From positions 3,849,501 to 3,913,500 of the forward strand of contig NC_008380.1 of NCBI RefSeq assembly GCF_000009265.1: a DNA stretch of 64,000 nt, in the 5' to 3' direction. Of this stretch, positions 8,913 to 17,666 are shown one piece after another (the first letter of the stretch is position 1; each line of letters starts with the position of its first letter). The notes below the pieces were generated by a model, which was not told the DNA's origin, made no database searches, and saw only the letters and a list, made by a program, of their open reading frames with translations. The DNA comes from Rhizobium johnstonii 3841. Its GTDB lineage: Bacteria > Pseudomonadota > Alphaproteobacteria > Rhizobiales > Rhizobiaceae. A program made the translations under genes and the position numbers.

Positions 8913-9604
8913 ATGGCTGTTCACGCAACCGACGATAGTGCAACATTCCTGGAAACCGACGCCATTTCAGGAAATCTGCTTTCCAACGATTCATCCGACA
9001 CTTGTTCCTGCGCGCCTTCGACGGCGCGAGCGTAGGCGCCAAGAGCGGCAATAGCCAGATCACAGAGATCCAGGGCGACTACGGCACCTTCTTCGTCAAG
9101 CCCGATGGCAGCTACACCTATGTGCTAAGCGATGCTGCCAAGGTCAACTTCACCAATGGTGAGTTGCTCCAGGAGAAAGTCGCGTACAAGATCTCCGACG
9201 GCAGCGGTCATACCGATGTCGGCCTGTTCACCCTGAACATTCAGGGCGTAACCCAGGTAAAGCCGATCGCTGTCGACGACAACTACAGCTTCACCGAAGG
9301 CGACGCCATCAGCGGCAACGCGTTGGACAACGACATTGCTGGCGACAATGGCCACCTCTTCCTCCGCCTATTCGGCACCACGACCGTAAACGGCGACCCG
9401 AGCGCAACAACCGACGTCGCCGGTACGTATGGTACGTTCCATGTAAAAGCGGATGGATCATTCACCTATGATCTGACAGCAGATATCGCTCCCGGGGATC
9501 AGGTCACGGAAACCATCCAGTTCTACAAGATCTCCGACGGCGAGGGCCACACCGACGCCGGCGTTCTGACACTCAACATCACTGGCGCGGACGCAGAAGT
9601 CTGA
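8913..9604 (+). pseudogene. rapA: RapA-like cadherin-domain surface protein, frameshifted
   Basis: Translation starts at ATG 8913 after AGGAGA and reads MAVHATDDSATFLET to about 9000, then hits a stop (TAG) at 9030. The correct continuation (LFLRAFDGASVGAK) is in another frame from 9002 and stays open to 9604. Together they make a two-domain RapA-type protein with repeats HLFLR..., YGTFFVKPDGSYTY and YKISDG, a calcium-binding adhesin family exported by PrsDE without a signal peptide. The second domain has DNGHLFLR where the first has only D|LFLR, which suits loss of about 7 bp. Either a real inactivation or a sequencing error; no slippery heptamer is seen. Confidence 0.75.
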
Positions 9605-9622
9605 TCATCAATAGCCAATCAA

Positions 9623-9660
9623 AAAGCAACGCCCGCCGCGCAGACTGCGGGCGTTGCTTT
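9623..9660. terminator. Bidirectional terminator hairpin
   Basis: A perfect 14-bp stem (AAAGCAACGCCCGC / GCGGGCGTTGCTTT) with a 10-nt loop. It ends in T on the + strand and begins in A, so it can work both ways. It sits between the convergent rapA-like gene and the 3' end of the EPS operon. Confidence 0.85.
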
Positions 9661-9744
9661 ATGCAGGTTGAATTCGGCCAAGAGAAAGAGCCGTAGTCGC
9701 TCATCCTGTCGGCTTGGAACTTCTATAAGAACCAGCCTCGATGA

Positions 9745-10449
9745 TTACTTGCTGCAGCGCTGTCGGAACCGCGCCGTCGCGGCCTCTCCGACGTTTGTCC
9801 AGCTGCGATCGAAGATCGGGCGGAGCTGTGGACTGATCTCTCTTATCGTGGCATTGACCCTGCAACGATCGCCCCGTTTCAGCATGGTCATGAGATCGCT
9901 GTCGAGCGCGCGCTCTGCCGCGGCGAGTGTTGCACCAGTGAAATCGTTCCAGAAATAAAATCGCGTCAGGATCATCACCTGGTCGTATGGCGCAAGCGCA
10001 ACCGAACGCTTCATCATTCCCGCGATCGAGGCCGGCTCTTCCGCAATTGTCGACTGCACGGCCGCAAGGCGAAGCCAAAAATTGCTGTTCGTCGGCATGC
10101 ACGAAAGCGCATGCCGCAGATACTGGCGCGCACTCGAGGCCGCAGCGGCCCAGCCGTCGTAATTGACATTGACATTCTGCCGATCGAGTTGCGCCAGAAC
10201 GAGTGTTACACCAGCAGCCACGATGTCGGATCGACAATAATGTCCGTCAACGACGTCGACACTGCGCGACGCATATTTGGTCACGACATCATCGGCGACG
10301 GTCTCGCCACGCTCGATCCTTTCGGCGACGATCGAGATGCTGGCCGTTCTTATCGAAGCGTAGAGCTCTCGACCGGCCAGCACCACCAAGACGACGGTGA
10401 CGACAACGAAGGCGATCCTGGTAATCGAAACAGACTGACTGCGGAACAT
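9745..10449 (-). CDS. Unrecognised membrane-anchored protein of the EPS operon
   Basis: 234 residues. One N-terminal transmembrane helix (about 10-28) is followed by an Ala-rich helical periplasmic domain with TPR-like character (ARQYLRHALSCMPTNSNFWLRL, split across helices) and Cys near residues 72, 116 and 196. I do not recognise the family. Its ATG overlaps the stop of the Wzc-like kinase as ATGA, so the two are translationally coupled and it is the last gene of the operon. A role in EPS chain assembly or export is inferred from position only. Confidence 0.7.
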   Translation of the reverse strand: MFRSQSVSITRIAFVVVTVVLVVLAGRELYASIRTASISIVAERIERGETVADDVVTKYASRSVDVVDGHYCRSDIVAAGVTLVLAQLDRQNVNVNYDGWAAAASSARQYLRHALSCMPTNSNFWLRLAAVQSTIAEEPASIAGMMKRSVALAPYDQVMILTRFYFWNDFTGATLAAAERALDSDLMTMLKRGDRCRVNATIREISPQLRPIFDRSWTNVGEAATARFRQRCSK

Positions 10450-12725
10450 CAGCTTTCGGTATAGTATCGCGAATAACGCTTATAATAATATTCGCTCGAA
10501 CCGAATGTCCGGTAGAGTTTCATCTGCGACGGGTCGACCTTGGTCAAGATAGTACCGACGCATTTCGCATAGAGTTCCGGCTCGGATAGCAGAGTCGACT
10601 GCACCACCTTGCGCGATGTCTTTCCCCACTCGATAACGAAAACCACCGCATCAAGCTTTGAATTGATAGCGCGTGCATCCACAACCGGCGCCAAGGGCGG
10701 CAGGTCGATAATAATATAGTCGAAGCTTTGACGCGCCGTTTCAAGAAGCTGATCCATGCCGCGTGACGCAAGCAGCTCCGACGAATGCGGAACACGATAC
10801 CGTGCCACCGTCGGCAAAAATGCGAGCTTCGTTTTTGGATCGAGGAGGATCAGATCCTTGAGCGGACGGCTGTCGACGATTGCCTCGAGCAAGCCGGCCT
10901 CGGCATGGCGGCCGATCGCCCGGGTGGCACCGGGATTGCGCATATCGCCGTCGATAAGCAGGCAACGCGCACCCTGCATTGCCAGGAGTTTTGCAAAATT
11001 GATGGATGTCGTCGACTTCCCCTCGCCGGGCAAGCTCGAAACGACACCAATGACCTTGCAGCGCTGATCGGCAGCACTGAGGTCGATGGCAATCTTGGCG
11101 CTTCGAAGCGTCTCGGCAAATGCCGAGAGCGGATGCTCCTCGACATAGGTCGTCGTCTTCCCGCCCCTGGCAATGCTTCGCGGATTGCTGGGATCAACGA
11201 GCGTCGGATCGTCGGCGTTGTTTTCAATCAGCGGCATGACACCGAGAGACTCGACATCGAGCACGTCCCGGACATCATCGCCGGTGCGGAAGAACCGATC
11301 CCTGAATTCGCGGAATGCAGCGATACCACATCCAAATGCACATCCCACGAACATCGCGAAAGCAACGACGAGAGCTCTCTTCGGAGCGCTCGGTTTCGTC
11401 GGCGTCTCCGCCGTCGTGATGATGCGCGCAGCGGTAATCGGAAAGCTCTGCTGCTGAATTGCTTCCTGGTAGCGCGTCAAGAAGCTCTGATAAAGATTCT
11501 TATAGGTATCGCGCGTACGCTCGAGCTCGCGAAGCTGCACTTGCGTTTCGCCAGCCGTTGCGGCAACGCCCGTCGCCTGCGTGACACTGTCGCGCAAAGA
11601 ATTTTCCCGCGACTTTGCGACCTGCAGCTCGCTTTGGTAGCTCTCGGCGATGCGGTTCAACTCGTCGAACATGAGCCTTTTATATTCTTCCATTTCCGCA
11701 CGAAGCCGAACCGCCTGGACGTGATCAGGGCCGAGCCGAGCCTCGATTTCGGTCTCGAGCTTCGAAGCCTCCAGATATTTCTTGCGAAGGTCGTTCGAAA
11801 TGGAACTGTCGAGCACATCCGTGACGATCGCATCGGTCTGCTTGGCGTCGATGATCGACTTGACGCGCGCATATCTTGCCTCGGCCTTCGCCGTCTCGGC
11901 CTGCGCATTGATCAATTGGGTATTGATCTCGGAAAGCTGCTGCTCGCTGATAAGCGTACCGGATCCGGCCTCGACAAGCCCATGCTCGCCGCGGAATTTC
12001 TGAACCGCAAGGTCGGTGTCCAGCGCCTGCTGCCGGAGCTCTTCGATACGCTCCTGCAGCCACTGGCCGGCCCGGCGTGTCGCCTCGTATTTGGAATTGA
12101 GCTTGTCGACCAGATAGACGTCGGCGATCGCAGCCGCGATATCACGCGCCAGATCGGGCGACTGCGCGGTATAGCTGACATCGAGGACATAGGAGCGACC
12201 GACGCGTTCGACGTCGATGTTGCCCGCGACGGTCTCCGCAGCGCTTCGCCGTTTCCTTTCCGGATCGGGTGCGACGGCTGCGTCATCGGCAAACCACGAT
12301 CGAAAATTCATGAAGGATTTCAGCGTTGAGACCGAAAAAAGCGAGCTTTTCGGTGCCGTGAACACCGGATTGTCGACGAGTTTCAGTTTGTCGACAACAG
12401 CATAGGCGATAGTGTCGGACTTCAATAGCTCGACCTGACTGAGGACAGTGCCTTCGTCATCGTCCATCTGGCCGAAAGCCGCCAGCTGATTGATCACCTG
12501 ACTATCGCTGCGGTCGATCAGCACGCTGGTGTCGGCGGTGTAGACAGGCACCGAAGTCAACACATACACAATGCCGAGAATGGCAAAGGCGAAACCGCAC
12601 GCCGCAACCATCCGCCACTGTCGGCGGGCGATTGCGATGAGCTTGTCGAAATCGATGAAATCAGCATCATTTCCGGTATCGCGGGAGGGGTCGATACGCG
12701 GCGTAAGTTTATCTGGCGATAGCAA
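10449..12725 (-). CDS. Wzc/PssP-like EPS chain-length protein with BY-kinase
   Basis: 758 residues. A Wzz-type N-terminal part has a first TM near 40-60, a long periplasmic coiled coil (about 180-430) and a second TM near 455-475. The cytoplasmic tyrosine kinase has Walker A SLPGEGKST, Walker A' LLIDGDMRNP, Walker B IIIDLPPL and a C-terminal tyrosine cluster (EYYYKRYSRYY). Such co-polymerases control polymer length and the opening of the Wza-like channel through autophosphorylation of the tail. It lies between the secreted unknown and the coupled 9745-10449 gene, in one unit with a Wza-like lipoprotein. Confidence 0.9.
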   Translation of the reverse strand: MLSPDKLTPRIDPSRDTGNDADFIDFDKLIAIARRQWRMVAACGFAFAILGIVYVLTSVPVYTADTSVLIDRSDSQVINQLAAFGQMDDDEGTVLSQVELLKSDTIAYAVVDKLKLVDNPVFTAPKSSLFSVSTLKSFMNFRSWFADDAAVAPDPERKRRSAAETVAGNIDVERVGRSYVLDVSYTAQSPDLARDIAAAIADVYLVDKLNSKYEATRRAGQWLQERIEELRQQALDTDLAVQKFRGEHGLVEAGSGTLISEQQLSEINTQLINAQAETAKAEARYARVKSIIDAKQTDAIVTDVLDSSISNDLRKKYLEASKLETEIEARLGPDHVQAVRLRAEMEEYKRLMFDELNRIAESYQSELQVAKSRENSLRDSVTQATGVAATAGETQVQLRELERTRDTYKNLYQSFLTRYQEAIQQQSFPITAARIITTAETPTKPSAPKRALVVAFAMFVGCAFGCGIAAFREFRDRFFRTGDDVRDVLDVESLGVMPLIENNADDPTLVDPSNPRSIARGGKTTTYVEEHPLSAFAETLRSAKIAIDLSAADQRCKVIGVVSSLPGEGKSTTSINFAKLLAMQGARCLLIDGDMRNPGATRAIGRHAEAGLLEAIVDSRPLKDLILLDPKTKLAFLPTVARYRVPHSSELLASRGMDQLLETARQSFDYIIIDLPPLAPVVDARAINSKLDAVVFVIEWGKTSRKVVQSTLLSEPELYAKCVGTILTKVDPSQMKLYRTFGSSEYYYKRYSRYYTES

Positions 12726-12776
12726 TTTCGATCTCCAACAAAGGCGTCATGCGCTAAGATCTAAGGGCAATTCCAG

Positions 12777-13490
12777 CTATTGTATGACCGGGACACTCTG
12801 ACTCGTCGACTCCGTCGGATCGGTAGACGACTGCCCTCCCGCTCCGGTGCTGAGGATCGTCGTCGTTGAAGTCGACGATGAATCATCTGCGCCGGCATTC
12901 GAAACCTTCAGCGTACCCGCTGTTGTCGCAGCGCCGTCGAACGGCGTACCGTCGTCCGCTCCAGGCCCGGTTTGTCCAACTTGCCCGTCATTGCCGATGC
13001 CGGATGCGGCGGCGGCAGCACTTGCACCCGGGCCGAGCGCCGCGGTCCCGCCTTCGGCAAGGACTTTTGCAAAGGCTGCAAGCAGCGGCGCCAGGTTCGG
13101 ATCGGCGCTCGCCGCCTCGGCAACAGCCTTTTCGATCGCCAGCTTGAATTGCGGATCCGTCACCTGGCAGCTGTTTGCGGCCCGTCCGAGGCCGGAGCCG
13201 ATAGCCGCCATCTGTGCGGCACTGGCCTTCTTGGCCTGCTCGATCACTGGCGACAGCGCATCATTGCTGCTTCCAACCAGCGCGCGAACACGCGATGACA
13301 AAACCAACGGATCGGACACGTCGAGCAGAACGGCCGGGCTAGCCGTAAATCCGCTGACATCGACGGAAGTCAGATTTGCCGGACCCAAGCAAGCTGCCGC
13401 AAAAGCGCTTGAATTCATGCCGGCAAACATCGCAACGACAATTCCGCTATATGCAAGCTTACGATAAACACCTGACCTTGCCATAACCAT
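12777..13490 (-). CDS. Unrecognised exported Ala-rich protein of the EPS operon
   Basis: 237 residues. A cleavable signal (about 1-32, ending SSAFAA) leads to a folded part of about 120 residues with two Cys (AACLGP and NSCQVTD). The tail is low-complexity, rich in Gly, Ala, Ser and Thr (SSSTSTTT), with no repeats I can name. The domain is unknown to me. It sits 51 bp upstream of the Wzc-like gene and about 75 bp downstream of the Wza-like gene, in the same direction, so it is probably periplasmic or surface-exposed and made together with the EPS export machine. Confidence 0.7.
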   Translation of the reverse strand: MVMARSGVYRKLAYSGIVVAMFAGMNSSAFAAACLGPANLTSVDVSGFTASPAVLLDVSDPLVLSSRVRALVGSSNDALSPVIEQAKKASAAQMAAIGSGLGRAANSCQVTDPQFKLAIEKAVAEAASADPNLAPLLAAFAKVLAEGGTAALGPGASAAAAASGIGNDGQVGQTGPGADDGTPFDGAATTAGTLKVSNAGADDSSSTSTTTILSTGAGGQSSTDPTESTSQSVPVIQ

Positions 13491-13564
13491 AGTCCTTCAT
13501 CAAATCCGCTATATAGGCCGCCGGCATTGATCATCCGTGATCGATGCCGGCCCGCCTATTGCAA

Positions 13565-14776
13565 TCAATTTCCAAGATCCTGTACCGCGTTACTGGTATC
13601 GTTCGCATCGTCGGCCACTCCGGAAACAGTGGATGATACCGAGTTCACGATGTCAAGGAACTTGACCAGTTCGACGGAGGCCGAATTGGAAATATAGATA
13701 ATATCCTTGTCTTCCATCTTGAATTGCTGAACAGCAAACAGGGTTGCCGGGTCGCGCATATTCGCACGAATGATCACCGGAACCATTTCACCCGCAAATC
13801 TCGTCGTGTCCACATGCATCGCTTGAACCGTTTTCTTCGGGACAAGACGATAGAGCAGGACCTGAGCCGGGTCGGCGCGGTCGTCGCGCAGGCCGCCCGC
13901 CTTGGCGATTGCCTCTCCAAGGGTCAGATTGGACTCTTCGAAATCGAAGCGACCGCTGGTGCCTGCGGCACCGAGCGCAAGATAGGTGCGGCGCTCATGA
14001 TCGATCGAGATCGTATCATCTGGCGCAACATAGATATTTTCCGCCGGGTTCTTCAATAGCGTAGTGTAGGCGACGGTTGCCGTCTTGCCGCGGCGCTGCA
14101 GCGTCACATTCGTTTCGATATTGTTGGTCGTCAAACCGCCCGCGGCGGAAATGATATCGAGAACACGCTCACCGGCCGGGCTGATCTCGACGCGCTGGGG
14201 ATTGTTGACATCACCGAGCACAGCAACCTGACTGGAGCGGCTTGTCGTTGTCGTAATAACCACCTGCGGTTCGATCGCGCGGCTCGCCAGGCGATCCTCG
14301 ACGTCCTGCTCCACGGTCTCCTTCAGGCGACCGGCAGCCGGAACCCGACCCGCATAGGGAATTGTGATCGTTCCGTTTCTATCGATGGTCTGCTCTGGCA
14401 GCGAAATGTAATTGCCGGGTCGGCTACCTGCATCGGACGGAATGAAGAGGCCGCCCGACTGAGCTTCGAAGATGGCGACCTGGACGACGTCGCCGTAACC
14501 GAGCGGAATTTCAGGCGCCCCGCCTCGACCACCACCAAACCCTTTGAACGAGGTCGGCTGGGGAGCGGTAAAATAAGACAGGACGTTCTTGCTGAGATCA
14601 ACCAGGGCGTAGTCGATACCGACGCGACGTTCCTTCGTTGTCACTTTGACCGCCGCATCTCGATCAACGTCTTTGTGATCGGGACCGGATCTTGGCAACG
14701 CGGTGCAGCTTGCCAATATAGTCGTTAGCGCTACAACAATGGCGACGCGTGTACTACCGATACAAGAACAACCCAT
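13565..14776 (-). CDS. Wza/PssN-like polysaccharide export lipoprotein (OPX)
   Basis: 403 residues. A lipoprotein signal with lipobox LASC near residues 21-24 precedes the Poly_export domain (LGYGDVVQVAIFEA, ITIPYAGRVPAAGR) and two SLBB-type repeats (VAVLGDVNNPQRVEI, TYLALGAAGTSGRFDF). OPX proteins form the outer-membrane exit channel for capsule or EPS with a Wzc partner, encoded two genes downstream. ATG 14776 is preferred over 14833: AGGG lies 7 bp upstream and the signal peptide begins there. Rhizobial PssN is the closest named relative by architecture. Confidence 0.87.
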   Translation of the reverse strand: MGCSCIGSTRVAIVVALTTILASCTALPRSGPDHKDVDRDAAVKVTTKERRVGIDYALVDLSKNVLSYFTAPQPTSFKGFGGGRGGAPEIPLGYGDVVQVAIFEAQSGGLFIPSDAGSRPGNYISLPEQTIDRNGTITIPYAGRVPAAGRLKETVEQDVEDRLASRAIEPQVVITTTTSRSSQVAVLGDVNNPQRVEISPAGERVLDIISAAGGLTTNNIETNVTLQRRGKTATVAYTTLLKNPAENIYVAPDDTISIDHERRTYLALGAAGTSGRFDFEESNLTLGEAIAKAGGLRDDRADPAQVLLYRLVPKKTVQAMHVDTTRFAGEMVPVIIRANMRDPATLFAVQQFKMEDKDIIYISNSASVELVKFLDIVNSVSSTVSGVADDANDTSNAVQDLGN

Positions 14777-14833
14777 AGAATACCCTGCGTTTACGCCCCT
14801 GAAGCTACTGCCCCGCAATCTGACAAAATACAA

Positions 14834-15064
14834 GACAATCCCCGATCAATAACGCTGAAAGCCGATTAACATTCCCCTAACTGTGGCAGGCTGGCAACGC
14901 CGAGCCCTTAGGAAGCGAAAAACGACTTCGGTCCGACTTTTCTTGCGCCGCAACAATCCGAAGGCTGCCCCCGCTATAAAATTTCTTGGGTTTCAGAGTC
15001 AACCGTTCGCACCTGCACAATCGATCTTTTCCGAAAATCTTATTAAAATCCATCCATTTAAACT
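14834..15064. other. Spacer between the OPX and Wzy-like genes
   Basis: About 230 bp without a credible gene. The gap is long for an operon, so a second promoter for the OPX, unknown, kinase and unknown genes may lie here. No well-formed promoter or hairpin was found by eye. Confidence 0.4.
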
Positions 15065-16489
15065 TTACGTGGTTAACGGCCGCTCATATGCCATGTCCGC
15101 CTCTCCGTTGCTGCGTCCCAGGCATATCGCGACAACCGCACTCAGGAAGGCGGAGTAAAACACCGCAAAACCCGGTATCTGCAGCGAAAAATCGACCGCC
15201 GCATGAAGGGCGACCAAAATGGTCGCCGCCAGGCCAAGAAGAACATAGTGCCTGAGACGCCGTCTTTGGGCGAACCCGCGTCGGAACACTCTGGCAAGCA
15301 CCGAGAAGGCAAGCACCGTCGCGATCGGGAACAATATTCCGAGGCCCAGAAATCCTTCGAGATAGAAGTTATGCGCGCGGTCGAAGACCCCGAAAATTCC
15401 GCAAGCCGGATCGCGGTAGGCCGAAAACACGGTCCGGAAGGTTCCGAGCCCCGTTCCCGTCAACCAATGATCCGAAATGGCACGCCATATGCCAGGCAGA
15501 ATGCAAAACCGATCATCATCCTCGAGTCGCCGCTCTTGCGCGCGCAAAATCGCCTGGCCCGCAAACACCGTCAGCAGCACTACGACGAAACCAATCGCCG
15601 AGAGGAGCTTCAGCAACGAACGCCATCTTGGCGCCGGCCTCAGATGACGCCTCGAGCCGTTCCAATTGATGACGAGCCATGGAAAATAGATGAGAGCGGC
15701 AACAAAGGTCGCAAATATCCCGGCACGCGAGCGGCTCAGCATCAGCGCGGTGAAGCATGCGCACAAGAGCAGGATATAGATCCACGATCTCAAGAGAAGC
15801 GCGTTTCGGCCCGGCTCGCCGGGCGGATAGTTCGAATAGGCTCGGGTAATGTCCCTGACCAGGGTCAGCATCAGCAGCGTTCCAAGCCCGAGGAAGGTCG
15901 CGGCGGTATTGCGGTTGACGAAGACCGCAGTCAGGCTGTCGAGGTAGGCGCGTTTCTCCACGACGATCAGGATGTTGGGAAACAGCAAAAACTGCAGCAG
16001 GCCGAAAACAGCGATGATGCCCGCCGTAAGCCCGAGCCCGGTGAGCACTTTCCGCGCGCGCTGGTCAGTATCGCATAAGAGCAGCCCGGTCAGAAACGTG
16101 ACGAAAGGCAGGGCAACCCAGAGAATCGACGCGAGCGTGTCGGCCGGTTCGACCGAAATCGCCGCGGATTGGGCGCCTGCCAGATCACGCGCGGCATTCC
16201 AGGCGGGATTCGCCAGCCAATTGGAGGGCAGTTCGATGGTTTGGATGAACGTCCAGCCCGCCAGGACGACGAGTAGAAGCAAAGCGACACTGAAAACCCA
16301 TCTGCTTTGTCTCGGCTCTCCGAACAGCAGTCCCGAAATGATGGCGAGGGCAAACATCCCGATCGCGGCGAAGGCGAAGGGAAAGGGCGTGACGCTCCCG
16401 AACGGTACGAGAGTCAATATGACGAGGCCGATGAAGGCAAAAAGCAAAACCTCTCGCAAGACCCGCTTATTGATGAGGTTGGAGAACAT
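15065..16489 (-). CDS. Wzy-like polymerase / O-antigen ligase family membrane protein
   Basis: 474 residues with about 11-12 hydrophobic segments. It has the large periplasmic loop typical of Wzy_C/O-antigen ligase proteins, including the GTGLGTF and RAHNFYLEGFLGLG region near residues 350-395 (the HN motif of the family). It would polymerise lipid-linked repeat units. It heads the leftward EPS operon, followed by the OPX, unknown, BY-kinase and unknown genes. ATG 16489 starts the first hydrophobic segment region; 16522 is possible. Ligase and polymerase cannot be told apart by sequence alone, but the neighbours favour polymerase. Confidence 0.82.
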   Translation of the reverse strand: MFSNLINKRVLREVLLFAFIGLVILTLVPFGSVTPFPFAFAAIGMFALAIISGLLFGEPRQSRWVFSVALLLLVVLAGWTFIQTIELPSNWLANPAWNAARDLAGAQSAAISVEPADTLASILWVALPFVTFLTGLLLCDTDQRARKVLTGLGLTAGIIAVFGLLQFLLFPNILIVVEKRAYLDSLTAVFVNRNTAATFLGLGTLLMLTLVRDITRAYSNYPPGEPGRNALLLRSWIYILLLCACFTALMLSRSRAGIFATFVAALIYFPWLVINWNGSRRHLRPAPRWRSLLKLLSAIGFVVVLLTVFAGQAILRAQERRLEDDDRFCILPGIWRAISDHWLTGTGLGTFRTVFSAYRDPACGIFGVFDRAHNFYLEGFLGLGILFPIATVLAFSVLARVFRRGFAQRRRLRHYVLLGLAATILVALHAAVDFSLQIPGFAVFYSAFLSAVVAICLGRSNGEADMAYERPLTT

Positions 16490-16798
16490 GTGAATTCGTT
16501 TACCAGAGCAGGCGGCGACCAAAGTGATTGCAACCGAAGAGATTAATTTACACGTACTAACATAAGTTGAACATCAAGCGCTTGCGTGCTAAAGTGTAAC
16601 AGAATTCCACATCGTTTAAAATTGTCGCGAAAGGTTTAAGCCAATCGAGACAAGGCCCGGCTATGCTCCTTCCAAGCAGCAGAAACGGGACAGATATTCT
16701 GCGCCCAATACTTGGCAGATCATCAGATCGCCATGCCATTGACCGAGAAAAAAGGCAAGCCTGATCTCAATCGGTTGCCCTGAACGGGGATTTAAGAG

Positions 16799-17398
16799 AT
16801 GAAGAAAACAGTCGTTACACTTCTGGCTCTGGCCTTTACAGCAGGCAATGCATGCTCGGCATTTGCCGCCGGTCCCGCTGGTTTTGCCCGCGGCCTGACC
16901 GGCAGTTCGGCGGTCAGTTATATCTCTGAAAAAGGCACGATCATTCCGCCTTTCGCCCAGGTGCTGTTCTGCGCCCAGAACCCGACCGAATGCCGCGACA
17001 ACAATGGTTTGGCGGTCGTTGCGATGACGGACAAGCAAATGCTGCAACTGAAGGACGTCAACACCGCCGTCAATCGTACGATGATCGGCCGGAACGACTC
17101 CCGCAACGAACTGAATGGTGACGTCTGGAAGGTGAATGTGCCCAGCGGCGACTGCGAAGATTTCGCTTTGACCAAACGCAGCCGGCTGATCGCGATGGGC
17201 TGGTCGTCGCGCGCTTTGCGGATCGCGACGGCATATACCCCCTCCGGTGAAGGACATGCGGTCCTCGTCGTCAGAACCGACAAGGGCGATCTCGTCCTCG
17301 ACAACAGGAAAAGCAGCATCAAGAACTGGCACGATACCGATCTGCGCTGGGACAAGATTCAATCGGGAACAGACCCCTACGTCTGGTACCGGCTATAA
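16799..17398 (+). CDS. Exported BTLCP (LapG-type) cysteine protease
   Basis: 199 residues. A signal peptide (about 1-24, ending AFAA) leads to a bacterial transglutaminase-like cysteine proteinase domain. The catalytic triad is visible: Cys in SGDCEDFAL, His in GEGHAVLVV and Asp in LVLDNR. LapG of this family cuts large type I-secreted adhesins in the periplasm under c-di-GMP control through LapD. No LapD-like gene or giant adhesin is nearby, so the substrate here is unknown; surface proteins exported by PrsDE are an obvious guess. It is separated from ugd by a hairpin. Confidence 0.85.
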   Translation: MKKTVVTLLALAFTAGNACSAFAAGPAGFARGLTGSSAVSYISEKGTIIPPFAQVLFCAQNPTECRDNNGLAVVAMTDKQMLQLKDVNTAVNRTMIGRNDSRNELNGDVWKVNVPSGDCEDFALTKRSRLIAMGWSSRALRIATAYTPSGEGHAVLVVRTDKGDLVLDNRKSSIKNWHDTDLRWDKIQSGTDPYVWYRL

Positions 17399-17443
17399 CA
17401 GCCGAGGCAGCGACATAGACTGATTGATCCTGTTTCCGGATTG

Positions 17444-17476
17444 AAGTCGAGCCGGCTCTGACGAGCCGCTCGACTT
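17444..17476 (+). terminator. Hairpin after the BTLCP gene
   Basis: An inverted repeat of 14 paired bases (AAGTCGAG-CGGCTC / GAGCCG-CTCGACTT, with one bulged C) around a TGAC loop. It lies 46 bp downstream of the protease stop. The T-run is short, so termination is probable but not certain. Confidence 0.65.
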
Positions 17477-17617
17477 GTCATATCGCCCACACAAACCTAT
17501 GTTTTGGCTGTCGACGGGGCGGCGCGCGGCAAGCTGCGGTGCCCGGAGTTCGATTTTCGATGTGGGTTTCAGGCGATCTTCGGTATTGTCTTTTCGTCCA
17601 GATTAACTATGACGAAC

Positions 17618-17638
17618 TCATGCTGCGACGCAGCATGA
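17618..17638. promoter_or_regulatory. Perfect palindrome in the ugd leader
   Basis: 10-bp arms TCATGCTGCG / CGCAGCATGA around a central A, 29 bp upstream of the ugd ATG. The core CTGC-N3-GCAG fits the site reported for the PhaR/AniA family, regulators that link carbon storage and EPS in rhizobia; this link is inference. A copy differing at two positions lies at 27910-27930. Confidence 0.55.
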
Positions 17639-17666
17639 CGTTCTACTCTAATGATTTGAGGGAAAT

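Noticed and set aside
8913..9030. Programmed frameshift in the rapA-like gene
   Set aside because: No slippery heptamer or downstream structure is visible near 9000, and residues are missing at the junction, so a deletion is simpler.
10785..12329. A 514-codon open frame opposite the BY-kinase gene
   Set aside because: Composition is typical of an antisense shadow (Arg/Asp/Leu-rich), with no domain. The - strand frame has clear Wzc motifs.
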